64,000 nucleotides of DNA. It comes from a virus. Location: the IMG/VR virus record IMGVR_UViG_3300042564_005059, positions 31,428 to 95,427 of that record; one strand, given 5' to 3'. Positions 17,476 to 25,842 of the stretch are shown here, piece by piece (the stretch's first letter is position 1; each line of letters begins with the position of its first letter). Both the position numbers and the translations under genes were made by a program. Under the pieces are notes generated by a model. That model saw only the letters and a list, made by a program, of their open reading frames with translations, was not told the origin of the DNA and made no database searches.

Positions 17476-18243
17476 ATGATAGAAAAAGAATTATTAGAAA
17501 AATATGGTGAATACTTAGACCAATTAGATATATACGAAACTAACACTAGTTTAAAACTATCTATGATTAAAGTTAAACCAGAATACAGATATCAAAAAAG
17601 TAATTACGGTAACAATCTTAAAATTGGTACAAAAGTAATGACCGATTTAGTTAAATACGCGGATGATAATAATAAAATAGTAACCTTAACTCCAGATAAT
17701 ATTGATGGTGTTAACGTGAACACACTCATTCAATTTTATAAAAAATTTAGATTCAAAATGAATACTGGATATAGTAAAAACTATGAGTATCGTGATACAA
17801 TGATTCGTTTACCAAAAAGAGAAGGTATGAAAGAAAATTTTAAACCAATGATTAAAAGCCTTCTTAGAGAAGGTTTAATGACCAAAGATGAAGATGATGT
17901 GTTAAACATATCAGACTTTGTTAACTTTGCTAAGAAGTTATTGAGTATAGATGATGATGTAAAAGTTGAGTTAGCGTTTGAAAAAACACCAGACCTTAAA
18001 ACAACTGCTTACTACCACAATAGTGACCGTAGGGTTAAAGTTTATGTTAAAGACAGAGCTAAGATAGATATTATGCGTTCAATCGCTCACGAGCTTGTAC
18101 ACCACAAACAAAATTTAGATGGCCGTTTAACTGATACAGAAAAAGATGGTGCTGATGGAAGTCCAATTGAAAATGAAGCCAATTCGTTGGCTGGGATAAT
18201 AATGAGAAAATGGGGTAGATTACACCCAGAAGATTATGTATAA
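17476..18243 (+). CDS. GNAT domain - LRE site - zinc metallopeptidase fusion, 255 aa
   Basis: ATG at 17476 is preferred over an upstream TTG-type start inside the terminator. Residues about 25-115 look like a GNAT acetyltransferase (IKVKPEYRYQKSNYGNNLKI, FYKKFRFKMNTGYSKNYEYR). A linker then has FKPMIKSLLREGLMTKDED (about 132), identical in style to the N-terminal tags of other proteins here. The C-terminal domain has the zinc motif HELVHHKQ (about 205-212) and a downstream E-N-E-A-N as a third ligand candidate. Cleavage at L-R-E would free the peptidase from the GNAT part. It overlaps the next gene by 8 nt. Confidence 0.78.
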   Translation: MIEKELLEKYGEYLDQLDIYETNTSLKLSMIKVKPEYRYQKSNYGNNLKIGTKVMTDLVKYADDNNKIVTLTPDNIDGVNVNTLIQFYKKFRFKMNTGYSKNYEYRDTMIRLPKREGMKENFKPMIKSLLREGLMTKDEDDVLNISDFVNFAKKLLSIDDDVKVELAFEKTPDLKTTAYYHNSDRRVKVYVKDRAKIDIMRSIAHELVHHKQNLDGRLTDTEKDGADGSPIENEANSLAGIIMRKWGRLHPEDYV

Positions 18244-19081
18244 CACTAAGATATTATTAAGAGAAGAAATCGCTTTAAACGATAAAAAAATGTTATTGTC
18301 AGAACATTCCTTGATGATGATTCAAAATTCATCATATGTTAAAAATGTGTTGGGTATTGACACAACGTTAAATGAAAATTATCCTCTAGGTATTAGAAAA
18401 TTAATAATTGAACAACAAATTATTATTGAAAATCTTTTAGATTCGATAAACGGTTATTTGGGTAATTTGGTACAAAAGGGTAAAGAAAAATCTTTAAATT
18501 TTATAAAATCAGTAAAAAATTTAAAAGAATTAGCTATCTTATTTAAAGATATTTTGTTGGACCCTGAATTAATGAATGAAGCAATTAAAAATGTTAAAAA
18601 ATCATTAACCGAACAATTAAATAATTTTAAAAATAATATAAATAAAATATTAACCAACACAAAAGTTACTATTCAAAATTTTACGGATAAACTACAAACG
18701 TTTTTAAATAACGTTTTAACTTATTCTAATGATGTGTTAAACAAAGACGGTTGGGTACCATTTTTAACTATGTTGGGGTTAGCTGTATTATTAACTTGGG
18801 TCAACAGAAAATGGTTAGAAGTCATTTTAAACAATATAACTGAAGGATTAAAAAAAATAGATGGTGTTGTTAATTTATTTAATAGTCTAAAAGACTTGAT
18901 AAAAACAGCTGTATCAAATCTAGGTATTGAAAATATATTTGCATGGTTCACTAGTTTAGGAACTGAAACATCTGGTATCGGTATTATATTTACAATATCT
19001 GAAATTATATTGATAATATCTGAAATACTAATGCCAACAGTACAAACAATAACAACAAGATTTAATTTACAAAAAACATAA
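18236..19081 (+). CDS. Tagged membrane-associated protein, 281 aa
   Basis: Starts MYNTKILLREEIALN, carrying the shared L-L-R-E tag. Helical, Asn/Lys-rich middle (about 75-165, coiled-coil-like), then hydrophobic segments at about 178-195 (FLTMLGLAVLLTWV) and about 243-268 (TSGIGIIFTISEIILIISEI) that look like membrane helices. ATG overlaps the upstream stop. Possibly a packaged protein that enters or crosses the host membrane on injection; this is inference. Confidence 0.6.
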   Translation: MYNTKILLREEIALNDKKMLLSEHSLMMIQNSSYVKNVLGIDTTLNENYPLGIRKLIIEQQIIIENLLDSINGYLGNLVQKGKEKSLNFIKSVKNLKELAILFKDILLDPELMNEAIKNVKKSLTEQLNNFKNNINKILTNTKVTIQNFTDKLQTFLNNVLTYSNDVLNKDGWVPFLTMLGLAVLLTWVNRKWLEVILNNITEGLKKIDGVVNLFNSLKDLIKTAVSNLGIENIFAWFTSLGTETSGIGIIFTISEIILIISEILMPTVQTITTRFNLQKT

Positions 19082-19083
19082 TT

Positions 19084-20292
19084 ATGAAAAATACAATCAA
19101 AGGTGGTAAATCAGATAACATGTCACTACAAGACATTGCCAACAAATTTGATGTATCTGTTGAAAAAATACAAGCGCAATTAAAAAAAGGGGTTAAAATT
19201 GAATCGGAGCATACTGACAATAAAGAAAAAGCAAAAGAAATTGCTATGGACCATATATCTGAATTTCCAGACTATTATGATAGACTTGAAAAAATGGAAA
19301 AAGGTGCGAATAAAAAATGGGAAAATGGTAAAGAAAAAACTAATGAAGGTATAAAAAAATCTATAGCCGCAGCCTCATTAGGTTTAAGTTTAATGGGCAA
19401 CCCCCAAATAACCAAAGGCGCAGACATAACGCCAATCAGTCAAACACAAACACAAAAAGTTTTAGCTCAAGTAAATTTTGCATCCTCTCAACCAATAGAT
19501 AACCCAGATTTAGATTTAGTTCATGGCGCCTTAGGTTCAAATAGATTACAAGACGATTTTGAAAAAAGAGTTGAAGACGAATTGAAAAACCAAGTAAAAA
19601 ACGGTAATAAACCAGATGTCGCTAACATACAAGTAAGAACATATATACAAGGTGATAAAATCATAACAAAAGCGTCATGCGACATTGTCCAATCTGTAGA
19701 TGGGATAGCTTATACACATTTTACAACTAGAGGTTCTATTGGTTCTAATTATGTTCAAAGACATGATAAACAAATAAATGGTTTGATTAATAAATTAGAA
19801 AATCATTATGGTGGTGTAGCTAAACAAGTTGGCAATTCAATTGAAATTTCATTTAAACTATATGGTAGTACCATATCTTATAAACAAAGTTTTTTTGTTG
19901 CATCTGATGATAAAAATGCAATAAAAAATCAAGACTTACAACAAATTACTGGTACTGATATTAATAATTTAAGAGACAAATTAAATACCGAAACAAAAAA
20001 CATTTCTGTCGATATTAATTCTATTAGTGTAGATATGAAAAATTATAAAGTATCATATAAAACTGGTGACGTTGAGATACATAAAATTTCTTTATTGTTT
20101 GATGATTCTGGTAATTTAGATGATAGGTTAAAAACGATAAAAGCTAAAAACCCAACATTTAAAGAAATAAAAAGAGGTAAAATAAATAATTTGGATTGGG
20201 CTATAAGTGTAATACCTTATGAAGAAATAAAAATGAACGAGTCTCAAAAAAAATTAATTAAAAAACTTATTAGAGAAAACTTAGGTTTTTAA
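19084..20292 (+). CDS. DUF5661-like protein with C-terminal tag, 402 aa
   Basis: The N-terminal 80 residues match a DUF5661-like block: GVKIESEHTDNKEKAKEIAM and DHISEFPDYYDRLEKMEKGA, of unknown function. A hydrophobic patch follows (about 98-113, AAASLGLSLMGNP), then a large beta-rich region. The last 14 residues, KKLIKKLIRENLGF, repeat the tag seen at the N-termini of other proteins. It starts 2 nt after the membrane-protein gene and overlaps the convergent GNAT gene by 12 nt. Confidence 0.65.
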   Translation: MKNTIKGGKSDNMSLQDIANKFDVSVEKIQAQLKKGVKIESEHTDNKEKAKEIAMDHISEFPDYYDRLEKMEKGANKKWENGKEKTNEGIKKSIAAASLGLSLMGNPQITKGADITPISQTQTQKVLAQVNFASSQPIDNPDLDLVHGALGSNRLQDDFEKRVEDELKNQVKNGNKPDVANIQVRTYIQGDKIITKASCDIVQSVDGIAYTHFTTRGSIGSNYVQRHDKQINGLINKLENHYGGVAKQVGNSIEISFKLYGSTISYKQSFFVASDDKNAIKNQDLQQITGTDINNLRDKLNTETKNISVDINSISVDMKNYKVSYKTGDVEIHKISLLFDDSGNLDDRLKTIKAKNPTFKEIKRGKINNLDWAISVIPYEEIKMNESQKKLIKKLIRENLGF

Positions 20293-20700
20293 ACCAATAT
20301 ATTCGTGACTATAACAAACTCGTCTATTATCCGCAAAATGATTGTTATACACGTTCTCATGTTTAACATCGGTTCTTAATTTTTTGTTCTTGCTGGTAGG
20401 TTTCCATAGCTGTGATTTCTCCCTATATTTTCCCATGCGCGGGTGCGCAGTTCTAGAAAAATATCTATGACCTTCATTTAAGTGGATTTGCGCTATTATA
20501 TCTGAAAAACGAACACCTATACCCATCCCTTGAAAATCTGGCAATACAACCGTCCTATGACCCCTCCACGCGTTTTTAATTGTACCGCTAGGCATAGTTA
20601 TGGCCGCGCCAAAAGCAACAACATTTCCATCCCAGATTCCAACATAAAATCTTGCCGCTTTATTTACCTTTGAATCTAAATAGTGATGGTCGCCAAACAT
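20281..20700 (-). CDS. GNAT acetyltransferase part of a split ABC ATPase-GNAT gene, 139 aa
   Basis: GNAT fold: WDGNVVAFGAAITMP (strand), RTVVLPDFQGMGIGVRFSDIIA with the acetyl-CoA pyrophosphate loop (Q-G-M-G-I-G), then a helix and FSRTAHPRMG. The in-frame sequence upstream of its ATG stays open and reads ARPEIKLNVYRTNHDSWRMF back to the T9 run in the ATPase gene, so the ATG may be internal. One extra T there fuses both frames, as in phage proteins where these domains are one polypeptide. Confidence 0.75.
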   Translation of the reverse strand: MFGDHHYLDSKVNKAARFYVGIWDGNVVAFGAAITMPSGTIKNAWRGHRTVVLPDFQGMGIGVRFSDIIAQIHLNEGHRYFSRTAHPRMGKYREKSQLWKPTSKNKKLRTDVKHENVYNNHFADNRRVCYSHEYIGLKT

Positions 20701-21365
20701 TCTCCAACTATCATGGTTTGTGCGATATACGTTAAGTTTGATTTCTGGTCGGGCAAAAAAAAACCGTCGATTAGCTCACCACTATCTGTATCAATTACCC
20801 AATCAGGTTCAAGCCATTCTAATATATCCCTATGACACGTTGACAATACAACATTCTGGATACCATTATCCTTAACATATCTAGATAAAGATACGCTAGC
20901 AGCCTTAGCAACATTTCTGTCAACAACACTAGTGTATTCATCAATTACAGAATTAGATTTTATTTTTCTAGCTAAATCAGCTCTAAACTTTTCACCGTTG
21001 GATAAAACATGATAAGGTTTATACCATGAAGGTACAGAATTAAGACCAACTGAACTTAGTTTTTTTATACCGTCTTCTGGTGAATCAAAATGTGATATGA
21101 TTGATTTTTCTGGATTCCATTCTGGTGATTGCTCTAAACCAAAATGTTTTAACATAGTTGATTTACCACTACCACTAGACCCAACGATAACACCTATTTT
21201 AAATTCTTTTGGTAATGTTTTAGGTAATTCCCATGGATAAAATTTTGAAGTACCATCAAAAATACAATCAAAAGCAATTTCACTAGCTGAAATATATTCA
21301 TCTCTTATTACACATGATGTTAATGGTGTTTGAGTTTTTACCATTTTTTCGATAACTTTTTGCAT
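20676..21365 (-). CDS. ABC-type ATPase part of a split ABC ATPase-GNAT gene, 229 aa
   Basis: ABC ATPase features: Walker A GSSGSGKSTML (about 67-77), a Q-loop-like region, signature-like LSNGEKFRADLAR (about 121-133), Walker B region VIDEYTSVVDR (about 141-151), and a switch His in STCHRDILEWL (about 175). The frame runs into T9 (A at 20755-20763 on the plus strand) in codons G-F-F-L and ends 27 codons later in a sequence with no conservation. The -1 frame continues as a GNAT domain. Programmed slip, mutation or sequence error are all possible. Confidence 0.78.
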   Translation of the reverse strand: MQKVIEKMVKTQTPLTSCVIRDEYISASEIAFDCIFDGTSKFYPWELPKTLPKEFKIGVIVGSSGSGKSTMLKHFGLEQSPEWNPEKSIISHFDSPEDGIKKLSSVGLNSVPSWYKPYHVLSNGEKFRADLARKIKSNSVIDEYTSVVDRNVAKAASVSLSRYVKDNGIQNVVLSTCHRDILEWLEPDWVIDTDSGELIDGFFLPDQKSNLTYIAQTMIVGECLATITI

Positions 21366-21378
21366 AAAACCTTTTTAA

Positions 21379-21390
21379 GATAAATATATC
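21379..21390 (-). promoter_or_regulatory. Second-class promoter-like motif before the ABC ATPase gene
   Basis: GATATATTTATC on the minus strand, 14 nt before the ATG, like other left-half genes. Confidence 0.35.
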
Positions 21391-21408
21391 AATAAGTATA
21401 AAAAACAA

Positions 21409-21436
21409 AAGACCAGAACATATATGTTCCAGTCTT
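21409..21436 (-). terminator. Hairpin terminator after the 67-aa gene
   Basis: AAGAC-x-x-GAACATA stem closed by TATGTTC-x-x-GTCTT, followed on the minus strand by a T-rich run. Confidence 0.7.
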
Positions 21437-21464
21437 ATTTTTTTTTAATTTAGATAGTTTTTAA

Positions 21465-21668
21465 TTATCTACCTTCAGTAAGTCTTCTAACAGCTTTTTC
21501 TAATTTAGCAATTTTTGCTTCCATTAATTTGCTTGACTCACTTTGTTTTTTAGCTTGTTCATTAATCCACTCTTGTTTTTTTACAGCAACAGCTTCATTA
21601 ACAATGTTGTCGATTAAATCAACAAGGTGAGATTCTTTGATTTTAACAGTTTTTTTAGTGTTTGACAT
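21465..21668 (-). CDS. Small coiled-coil protein, 67 aa
   Basis: MSNTKKTVKIKESHLVDLID start, then a long charged helix with heptad-like leucines (KLMEAKIAKLEKAVRRLTEG). The KIKES-LV-LI opening is like short phage N-termini with I-x-E-S. Own terminator downstream and an ATATTTAT motif 33 nt upstream. Function unknown. Confidence 0.6.
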   Translation of the reverse strand: MSNTKKTVKIKESHLVDLIDNIVNEAVAVKKQEWINEQAKKQSESSKLMEAKIAKLEKAVRRLTEGR

Positions 21669-21700
21669 GTCTATTTGGTTTAAAATAAAATCTTATTTAC

Positions 21701-21713
21701 TAATAAATATATC
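21701..21713 (-). promoter_or_regulatory. Second-class promoter-like motif before the 67-aa gene
   Basis: GATATATTTATTA on the minus strand, about 33 nt before the ATG. Confidence 0.35.
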
Positions 21714-21729
21714 AAAAAATAAAAAAAAA

Positions 21730-21891
21730 CTATTTTACCCCAATAAAAATATCAACATCATAGATATTTAACAAATCTTCTGTGTTAATTTTTTTAATTT
21801 CAGCAAATAATTCTGCTGCTGTTGTTTGGTTATCAGCGTTAATTGTGTTAATAACTTCACCATTTTTAGTTTTTAATGCGTAACGAGCCAT
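21730..21891 (-). CDS. Small unknown protein, 53 aa
   Basis: Open frame from ATG at 21891 to TAG at 21730. It starts MARYALKTKNGEVINTINAD and continues with an amphipathic helix (AAELFAEIKKI). The codon pattern and position in an otherwise empty gap support a real gene. No known motif. Confidence 0.6.
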   Translation of the reverse strand: MARYALKTKNGEVINTINADNQTTAAELFAEIKKINTEDLLNIYDVDIFIGVK

Positions 21892-21952
21892 AAGATTTCT
21901 TTTTATGTAAATATACTAACATTTATGTGAAAAAACAAATAATAATATAAAT

Positions 21953-22483
21953 TTAACATTTTCTGTCAGCCGCTGTTGAGGCTGCCCATGCTTCTGGTTT
22001 TATTTTAAATTCATAACCCATACCTAAAATGTAACCAACTGCTGACTGCAAAGCTTTATTTGAGTCGTGTTTTGGGTTTGGATTAATATCCGCGTGAATT
22101 TCCAAAGGGATTTCATATAAATCTAATAACTCAGCAACTTGTGTTGCTACTTCAATTGATTTCCCTACCTCAAAAACCATTCTTTCGTTTACTAATTCTT
22201 TATCTCTTAATCTAGCATCGTCACCTTTTTTCATGAAATCGTGTGTATAAGTTGAAGCTATAATCATACCACCACGACCAACGATAACACCACCACCTAA
22301 ATCTTCACTAGTTGAAATAAGTATAACGGTAGCAAACTTATAAAGTGTTTTGCTTAGTTTTTGTGAATCAGTTCCAATTGAAACTTTAAGCATTTTGTTT
22401 TTTTCTAACTGTTCGTCAAATAATTTTTCCAAGTAATCTACTAAACTTTCTTCAATTAACTTGCCATTTCTTTTCCATTCCAT
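21953..22483 (-). CDS. RNase H-like fold protein (YkuK/DUF458-like), 176 aa
   Basis: Resembles the DUF458/YkuK RNase H-like family: first strand SIGTDSQKL with the catalytic Asp (about 36-38), ATVILIS strand, a GGGVIVGRGG turn, HADINPNP with the second acidic residue (about 126-129), and a C-terminal A-x-T-A-A-D-R. These positions fit a two-metal nuclease core, but activity of the family is not well defined. Single gene with a small hairpin downstream. Confidence 0.7.
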   Translation of the reverse strand: MEWKRNGKLIEESLVDYLEKLFDEQLEKNKMLKVSIGTDSQKLSKTLYKFATVILISTSEDLGGGVIVGRGGMIIASTYTHDFMKKGDDARLRDKELVNERMVFEVGKSIEVATQVAELLDLYEIPLEIHADINPNPKHDSNKALQSAVGYILGMGYEFKIKPEAWAASTAADRKC

Positions 22484-22510
22484 AACATTTATTTTTTATG
22501 TGTTATAATA

Positions 22511-22541
22511 AATAAGGCCCCATTAATGGAGCCTTATTATT
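22511..22541 (-). terminator. Hairpin terminator after the LRR gene
   Basis: AAGGC-CCCATTAATGG-GCCTT hairpin with flanking A/T tracts directly after the stop of the 464-aa gene. Confidence 0.6.
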
Positions 22542-23936
22542 TTAATTAAAATTAGTTGTTGGTAACAACTCTTTTAGTTTTTTATAATTTTCATCTCCTA
22601 TATCGTTTTTATCAACAACTATGCGATATAACGAACCACCTTTTGATTTATCTAAATTAGAAATCTCATTAGGTATCGATTTAATATTGTTTCCTTTTAA
22701 ATTTAAAAACTCTAAATTCTTTAAACTACCAATCTCACTTGGCAAAGAAATTAATTTATTATTTGCTAACACTAACATAGATAATTTAGTTAACTCACCA
22801 ACAGAAGGGTCTAACTCTTGTAATTTAGCACCAGTAATAATTATCTGGTCCAAATTTTTAAATTTAGAAACATTTGGGATTCTAGGTATTTCTCGGTCCA
22901 TAAATTTAATAATAGGTGTATCTTCTTCCAATAATTCAAATAATGATTCGGCAAAACCAAATTTTAATAAATAATCTAAATACGTATTTTGTTTTACTGT
23001 TTTTTTATTCTTAGCTAAAACTAACAACTCTTCTTTAAAAAAATTTGCTACTCCTTCACTTTCAGCCATAACGTTTTCAAAAATTGTAACGTTTTGACTA
23101 TTTTTTCTATCTTTTAATTGGTTTGTCTCAAAATGAACTTGAAAAATTTCATCTGACTCCCCACTAAAAAATTTGTTGTTTATGATAACATATAACTTAG
23201 ATTTTTTACCATCTGGTGTTTTGTATGATTCTGTATAACTTTTAAACATACCATTACCTTCCCTAGCTGTACACCAGTTAGCGTGTTTTGCAAACACAAC
23301 TGAAGCGTCTAAAGTCAAAGGAACATAAACTGTAAATTTTCTGTCTTTAACAGGAATATACGCTTTACCTAAATCTACATACTTCATAATGGTTCTTTCA
23401 ATTACACTAGCATCTCTTTCAATGAACGGGTCAACCGAATCAAATAATTGTGAAAGAGATTTGTATTGGTTAATATCAGTAGGGTCCGTTATACCTTTCA
23501 ATGAATAGCTACCAAGACATAAATCTTTAAATTTTTTCTTTCTTTTGTTATCTTCAAATAACTTTAAATACATCTCAGCTTGAGGTAAATCTTCACCAAC
23601 TAACCTAATACCATAAACTTGTGATTTAACATCTTTCATAAAACGAGAAAACATGTTAAGCATCCACTGAACATACATCTTATTTTTAGTTGGGTCAGCA
23701 GCAATCATTTCAGAAAAAACATCCATACAAACACTAACTTTCTTAATGATACGGTCTTTGTTGTTTACCTTTGATGAAACCAACGCAATTACATTTTGCT
23801 CATAATAAACTGTCTGAACTTCATAGTTTTCTTTTTCAAAACCACTAATCTTTTTTTGAAGTTCATCTGAAGAACAATCAAAAACATCAAATGTTTCAGC
23901 TAAAAACACTAATCTATCCGTTAAACCTTTTTCCAT
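22542..23936 (-). CDS. W-C-motif protein with leucine-rich repeats, 464 aa
   Basis: N-terminal helical region, then VVFAKHANWCTAREGNG (about 213-229) followed by the strand SKLYVIINNKF, a pattern shared with three other proteins in this window. The C-terminal 120 residues are leucine-rich repeats: LDQIIITGAKLQEL, LTKLSMLVLANNKLISLPS, LKNLEFLNLKGNNIKSIPNE. Promoter CAAACATA at 23954. Function unknown; LRRs suggest a protein-binding end. Confidence 0.72.
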   Translation of the reverse strand: MEKGLTDRLVFLAETFDVFDCSSDELQKKISGFEKENYEVQTVYYEQNVIALVSSKVNNKDRIIKKVSVCMDVFSEMIAADPTKNKMYVQWMLNMFSRFMKDVKSQVYGIRLVGEDLPQAEMYLKLFEDNKRKKKFKDLCLGSYSLKGITDPTDINQYKSLSQLFDSVDPFIERDASVIERTIMKYVDLGKAYIPVKDRKFTVYVPLTLDASVVFAKHANWCTAREGNGMFKSYTESYKTPDGKKSKLYVIINNKFFSGESDEIFQVHFETNQLKDRKNSQNVTIFENVMAESEGVANFFKEELLVLAKNKKTVKQNTYLDYLLKFGFAESLFELLEEDTPIIKFMDREIPRIPNVSKFKNLDQIIITGAKLQELDPSVGELTKLSMLVLANNKLISLPSEIGSLKNLEFLNLKGNNIKSIPNEISNLDKSKGGSLYRIVVDKNDIGDENYKKLKELLPTTNFN

Positions 23937-23953
23937 ATTTATACTTTAATATA

Positions 23954-23961
23954 CAAACATA
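23954..23961 (-). promoter_or_regulatory. Bacteroidota-type -7 element for the LRR gene
   Basis: TATGTTTG on the minus strand, 18 nt before the ATG at 23936. Confidence 0.65.
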
Positions 23962-23988
23962 CTAAAAATAATTGAATAAAGCAATAAT

Positions 23989-24327
23989 TTAAAAAAATTT
24001 TTTAAAAAAATCATCTTCTAAGTATTCCTCAACCCTTCTCTTTAAAAACCAAATCATCCCATCAACTGTATCTGAATGTCTTTGTATTAAGTCTAAGATA
24101 ATTTCATTTGGGTTTTCACCATCTGTCATTCTATACTTAATCTCTTTTAAAACATTATTGTGCCCTTGATTTAGTAAGCTATCTATAATTAACCCATAAG
24201 TTTCCCACTTTATTTCGTCCTCTTCGTTTAAATCATTTAATAAACAATTAACGTGCTCGTAATACAATTTGTCTAACCTAGTTCTCTTAGTTTGACATGT
24301 AGTATTTAAAAAAATATTAACGCCCAT
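23989..24327 (-). CDS. Unknown helical protein, 112 aa (paralogue of the 107-aa gene)
   Basis: The ATG at 24327 is chosen over a TTG one codon earlier. C-terminal half: EIKYRMTDGENPNEIILDLI, shared with ELQYKLTDNSNPKDMCIEVI in the gene at 24473-24796, so the two are diverged duplicates. Charged helices, no catalytic motif. Confidence 0.6.
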   Translation of the reverse strand: MGVNIFLNTTCQTKRTRLDKLYYEHVNCLLNDLNEEDEIKWETYGLIIDSLLNQGHNNVLKEIKYRMTDGENPNEIILDLIQRHSDTVDGMIWFLKRRVEEYLEDDFFKKFF

Positions 24328-24357
24328 CAACCTACAAAATTTAAAAATGTTATTTAA

Positions 24358-24368
24358 TTATAAATATC
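24358..24368 (-). promoter_or_regulatory. Second-class promoter-like motif before the 112-aa gene
   Basis: GATATTTATAA on the minus strand, about 31 nt before the ATG. Confidence 0.35.
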
Positions 24369-24472
24369 TTAAACATTACAGTTAGACCTAACAATAGAAA
24401 TTATCTATTAAAAAATATTTAGATTATAACATATTGAAAATCAATACGTTACATAAAATATTGATAACCAAA

Positions 24473-24796
24473 TCAATACAGATTTTTTATCTTTTCATAG
24501 AGTCTTTTTAGCTCTGGAGACATGTCTTTTATATCAGAAATAACTTCTATACACATGTCTTTTGGGTTTGAGTTATCGGTTAATTTATATTGTAGTTCTT
24601 TTAATTTTAAAGTATTTTTTATACTGTTTTTTAATTCTAAAACTACTTGATTGTAAGTTGCCCAAGCTTCTTTTACTATTGTTGAACCAGTGATTAAATT
24701 TTCAGTCAAAACTTCTTCGTATTTGTGTTCTAGATACGTTTCAAATTCACCGTAGTGTTCTCTTAATATTTTTCGTATTTTAGGCTTGAGGTCCAT
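24473..24796 (-). CDS. Tagged helical protein, 107 aa
   Basis: N-terminus MDLKPKIRKILREHYGEF carries the I-L-R-E tag shared by several genes here. The rest is helical with YKLTDNSNPKDMCIEVI, related to the 112-aa gene downstream. Its ATG lies 2 nt after the stop of the 113-aa gene. Likely a small packaged protein by the tag hypothesis. Confidence 0.6.
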   Translation of the reverse strand: MDLKPKIRKILREHYGEFETYLEHKYEEVLTENLITGSTIVKEAWATYNQVVLELKNSIKNTLKLKELQYKLTDNSNPKDMCIEVISDIKDMSPELKRLYEKIKNLY

Positions 24797-24798
24797 AA

Positions 24799-25140
24799 CT
24801 ATCGCATAGGTACATGTTTAGATAACATATTATCCTCACTAATTTTACCAGAAACCCAATCTTTTATAACTTGTTGGGTGAATGATTCACTAAGACCGTA
24901 TTTATAAAGCATGTATTCATAAAGTTGTTTAGCTGAGATTAACTCTTCATCAGCGTTAACTTTAAACATTGTTTTACCAAAATACTCACCACCCTCGCGA
25001 ACATAATTTTCAGTTGGGGTGTAGTTTGCATTTAAAAAGTCTTTCATTTCTTTTACCATTCTAGCATGCATAGTGTTTTCAGCCAAAATAGATTTAACTT
25101 TATTAAATTGCGATTCCGTAATTATTAATTTTGTTTTCAT
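24799..25140 (-). CDS. Unknown protein, 113 aa
   Basis: ATG at 25140 is chosen: it gives MKTKLIITESQFNKVKSILAEN, an opening (K-L-I-I-T-E-S-Q) common in small environmental phage proteins; the upstream extension crosses a promoter-like ATATTTATAAG at 25142-25153. The rest is helical with a YGLSESFTQQVIKDWV segment. The I-L-A-E could be a prohead protease site. Confidence 0.6.
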   Translation of the reverse strand: MKTKLIITESQFNKVKSILAENTMHARMVKEMKDFLNANYTPTENYVREGGEYFGKTMFKVNADEELISAKQLYEYMLYKYGLSESFTQQVIKDWVSGKISEDNMLSKHVPMR

Positions 25141-25141
25141 A

Positions 25142-25153
25142 CTTATAAATATT
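25142..25153 (-). promoter_or_regulatory. Second-class promoter-like motif before the 113-aa gene
   Basis: AATATTTATAAG on the minus strand, immediately before the ATG, which is closer than in other cases. Confidence 0.3.
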
Positions 25154-25164
25154 TTATAAAACAA

Positions 25165-25190
25165 AAAAGGTTCGGAAAACCGAACCTTTT
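25165..25190 (-). terminator. Terminator after thioredoxin
   Basis: AAAAGGTTCGG AAAA CCGAACCTTTT hairpin with a T-run on the minus strand. Confidence 0.8.
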
Positions 25191-25210
25191 TAACATAACA
25201 TAACTAAAAA

Positions 25211-25528
25211 TTACAACAACCCATCAATGATTGTTTGAAATTCTGATTTCGATGCAACACCAACTTTTCTAGTTTGTTCTTCACCATCTTTAAAGATTAC
25301 AACAGTAGGGATACCTCTAACACCATATTTTACTGCTAAAGATTGATTTTCTTCAACATTAATTTTTGCTACAGTAACATCTTTATCAGCGTTATCGGTA
25401 TTTAATTCATCAATAATCGGCCCAAGCATTCTACAAGGTCCGCACCATGGTGCCCAGAAATCTAAAACTGTTATCTTTTTTGTTTTCAACGCCTCTTCAA
25501 CGTTATTTTCATTTAATTCTAAAGCCAT
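25211..25528 (-). CDS. trxA: Thioredoxin, 105 aa
   Basis: Standard thioredoxin: VLDFWAPWCGPCRMLGPIID with the redox pair C29 and C32, DVTVAKINVEEN, and the cis-Pro GIPTVVIFKDGE. Full length for the family. It would keep phage enzymes (e.g. a ribonucleotide reductase) or host targets reduced. ATG 27 nt from the ATATTTATAAC motif and followed by a strong terminator, so it is a single-gene unit. Confidence 0.93.
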   Translation of the reverse strand: MALELNENNVEEALKTKKITVLDFWAPWCGPCRMLGPIIDELNTDNADKDVTVAKINVEENQSLAVKYGVRGIPTVVIFKDGEEQTRKVGVASKSEFQTIIDGLL

Positions 25529-25554
25529 TTACTTATTTTTAAAAATTTGTTATA

Positions 25555-25566
25555 GTTATAAATATA
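25555..25566 (-). promoter_or_regulatory. Second-class promoter-like motif before thioredoxin
   Basis: TATATTTATAAC on the minus strand, 27 nt before the ATG. Confidence 0.35.
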
Positions 25567-25587
25567 ATTTTAAATACCCAAAAATAA

Positions 25588-25842
25588 ATGTCAGACGAAA
25601 TAATTTTATACAAATTTTTACATTACGAATTAATTGACGAACACCCAGCTATTTACTTATATTGTGTTGGTCAAAAAAGAAGTCGTAAGACAGCTATTGA
25701 CATAGTTATTAAAATAGTTGCAGAAATATTTTGTCCTCCGTATACTATTGAATTTATCACTAAAACTGTGATTAAATTTATGGAATTTAAAAAAATAGAA
25801 TATAATGAAGGTAAAATAAAACCAATACCTATTTATCAATAA
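25588..25842 (+). CDS. Unknown small protein, 84 aa
   Basis: Mixed hydrophobic/basic protein (RSRKTAIDIVIKIVAEIF, then a Pro/Tyr segment). ATG preceded by an A-rich leader. It ends 14 nt inside the convergent 106-aa gene. No family recognised; the plus-strand frame is preferred over the antisense 60-aa frame because it has the better start context and composition. Confidence 0.5.
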   Translation: MSDEIILYKFLHYELIDEHPAIYLYCVGQKRSRKTAIDIVIKIVAEIFCPPYTIEFITKTVIKFMEFKKIEYNEGKIKPIPIYQ

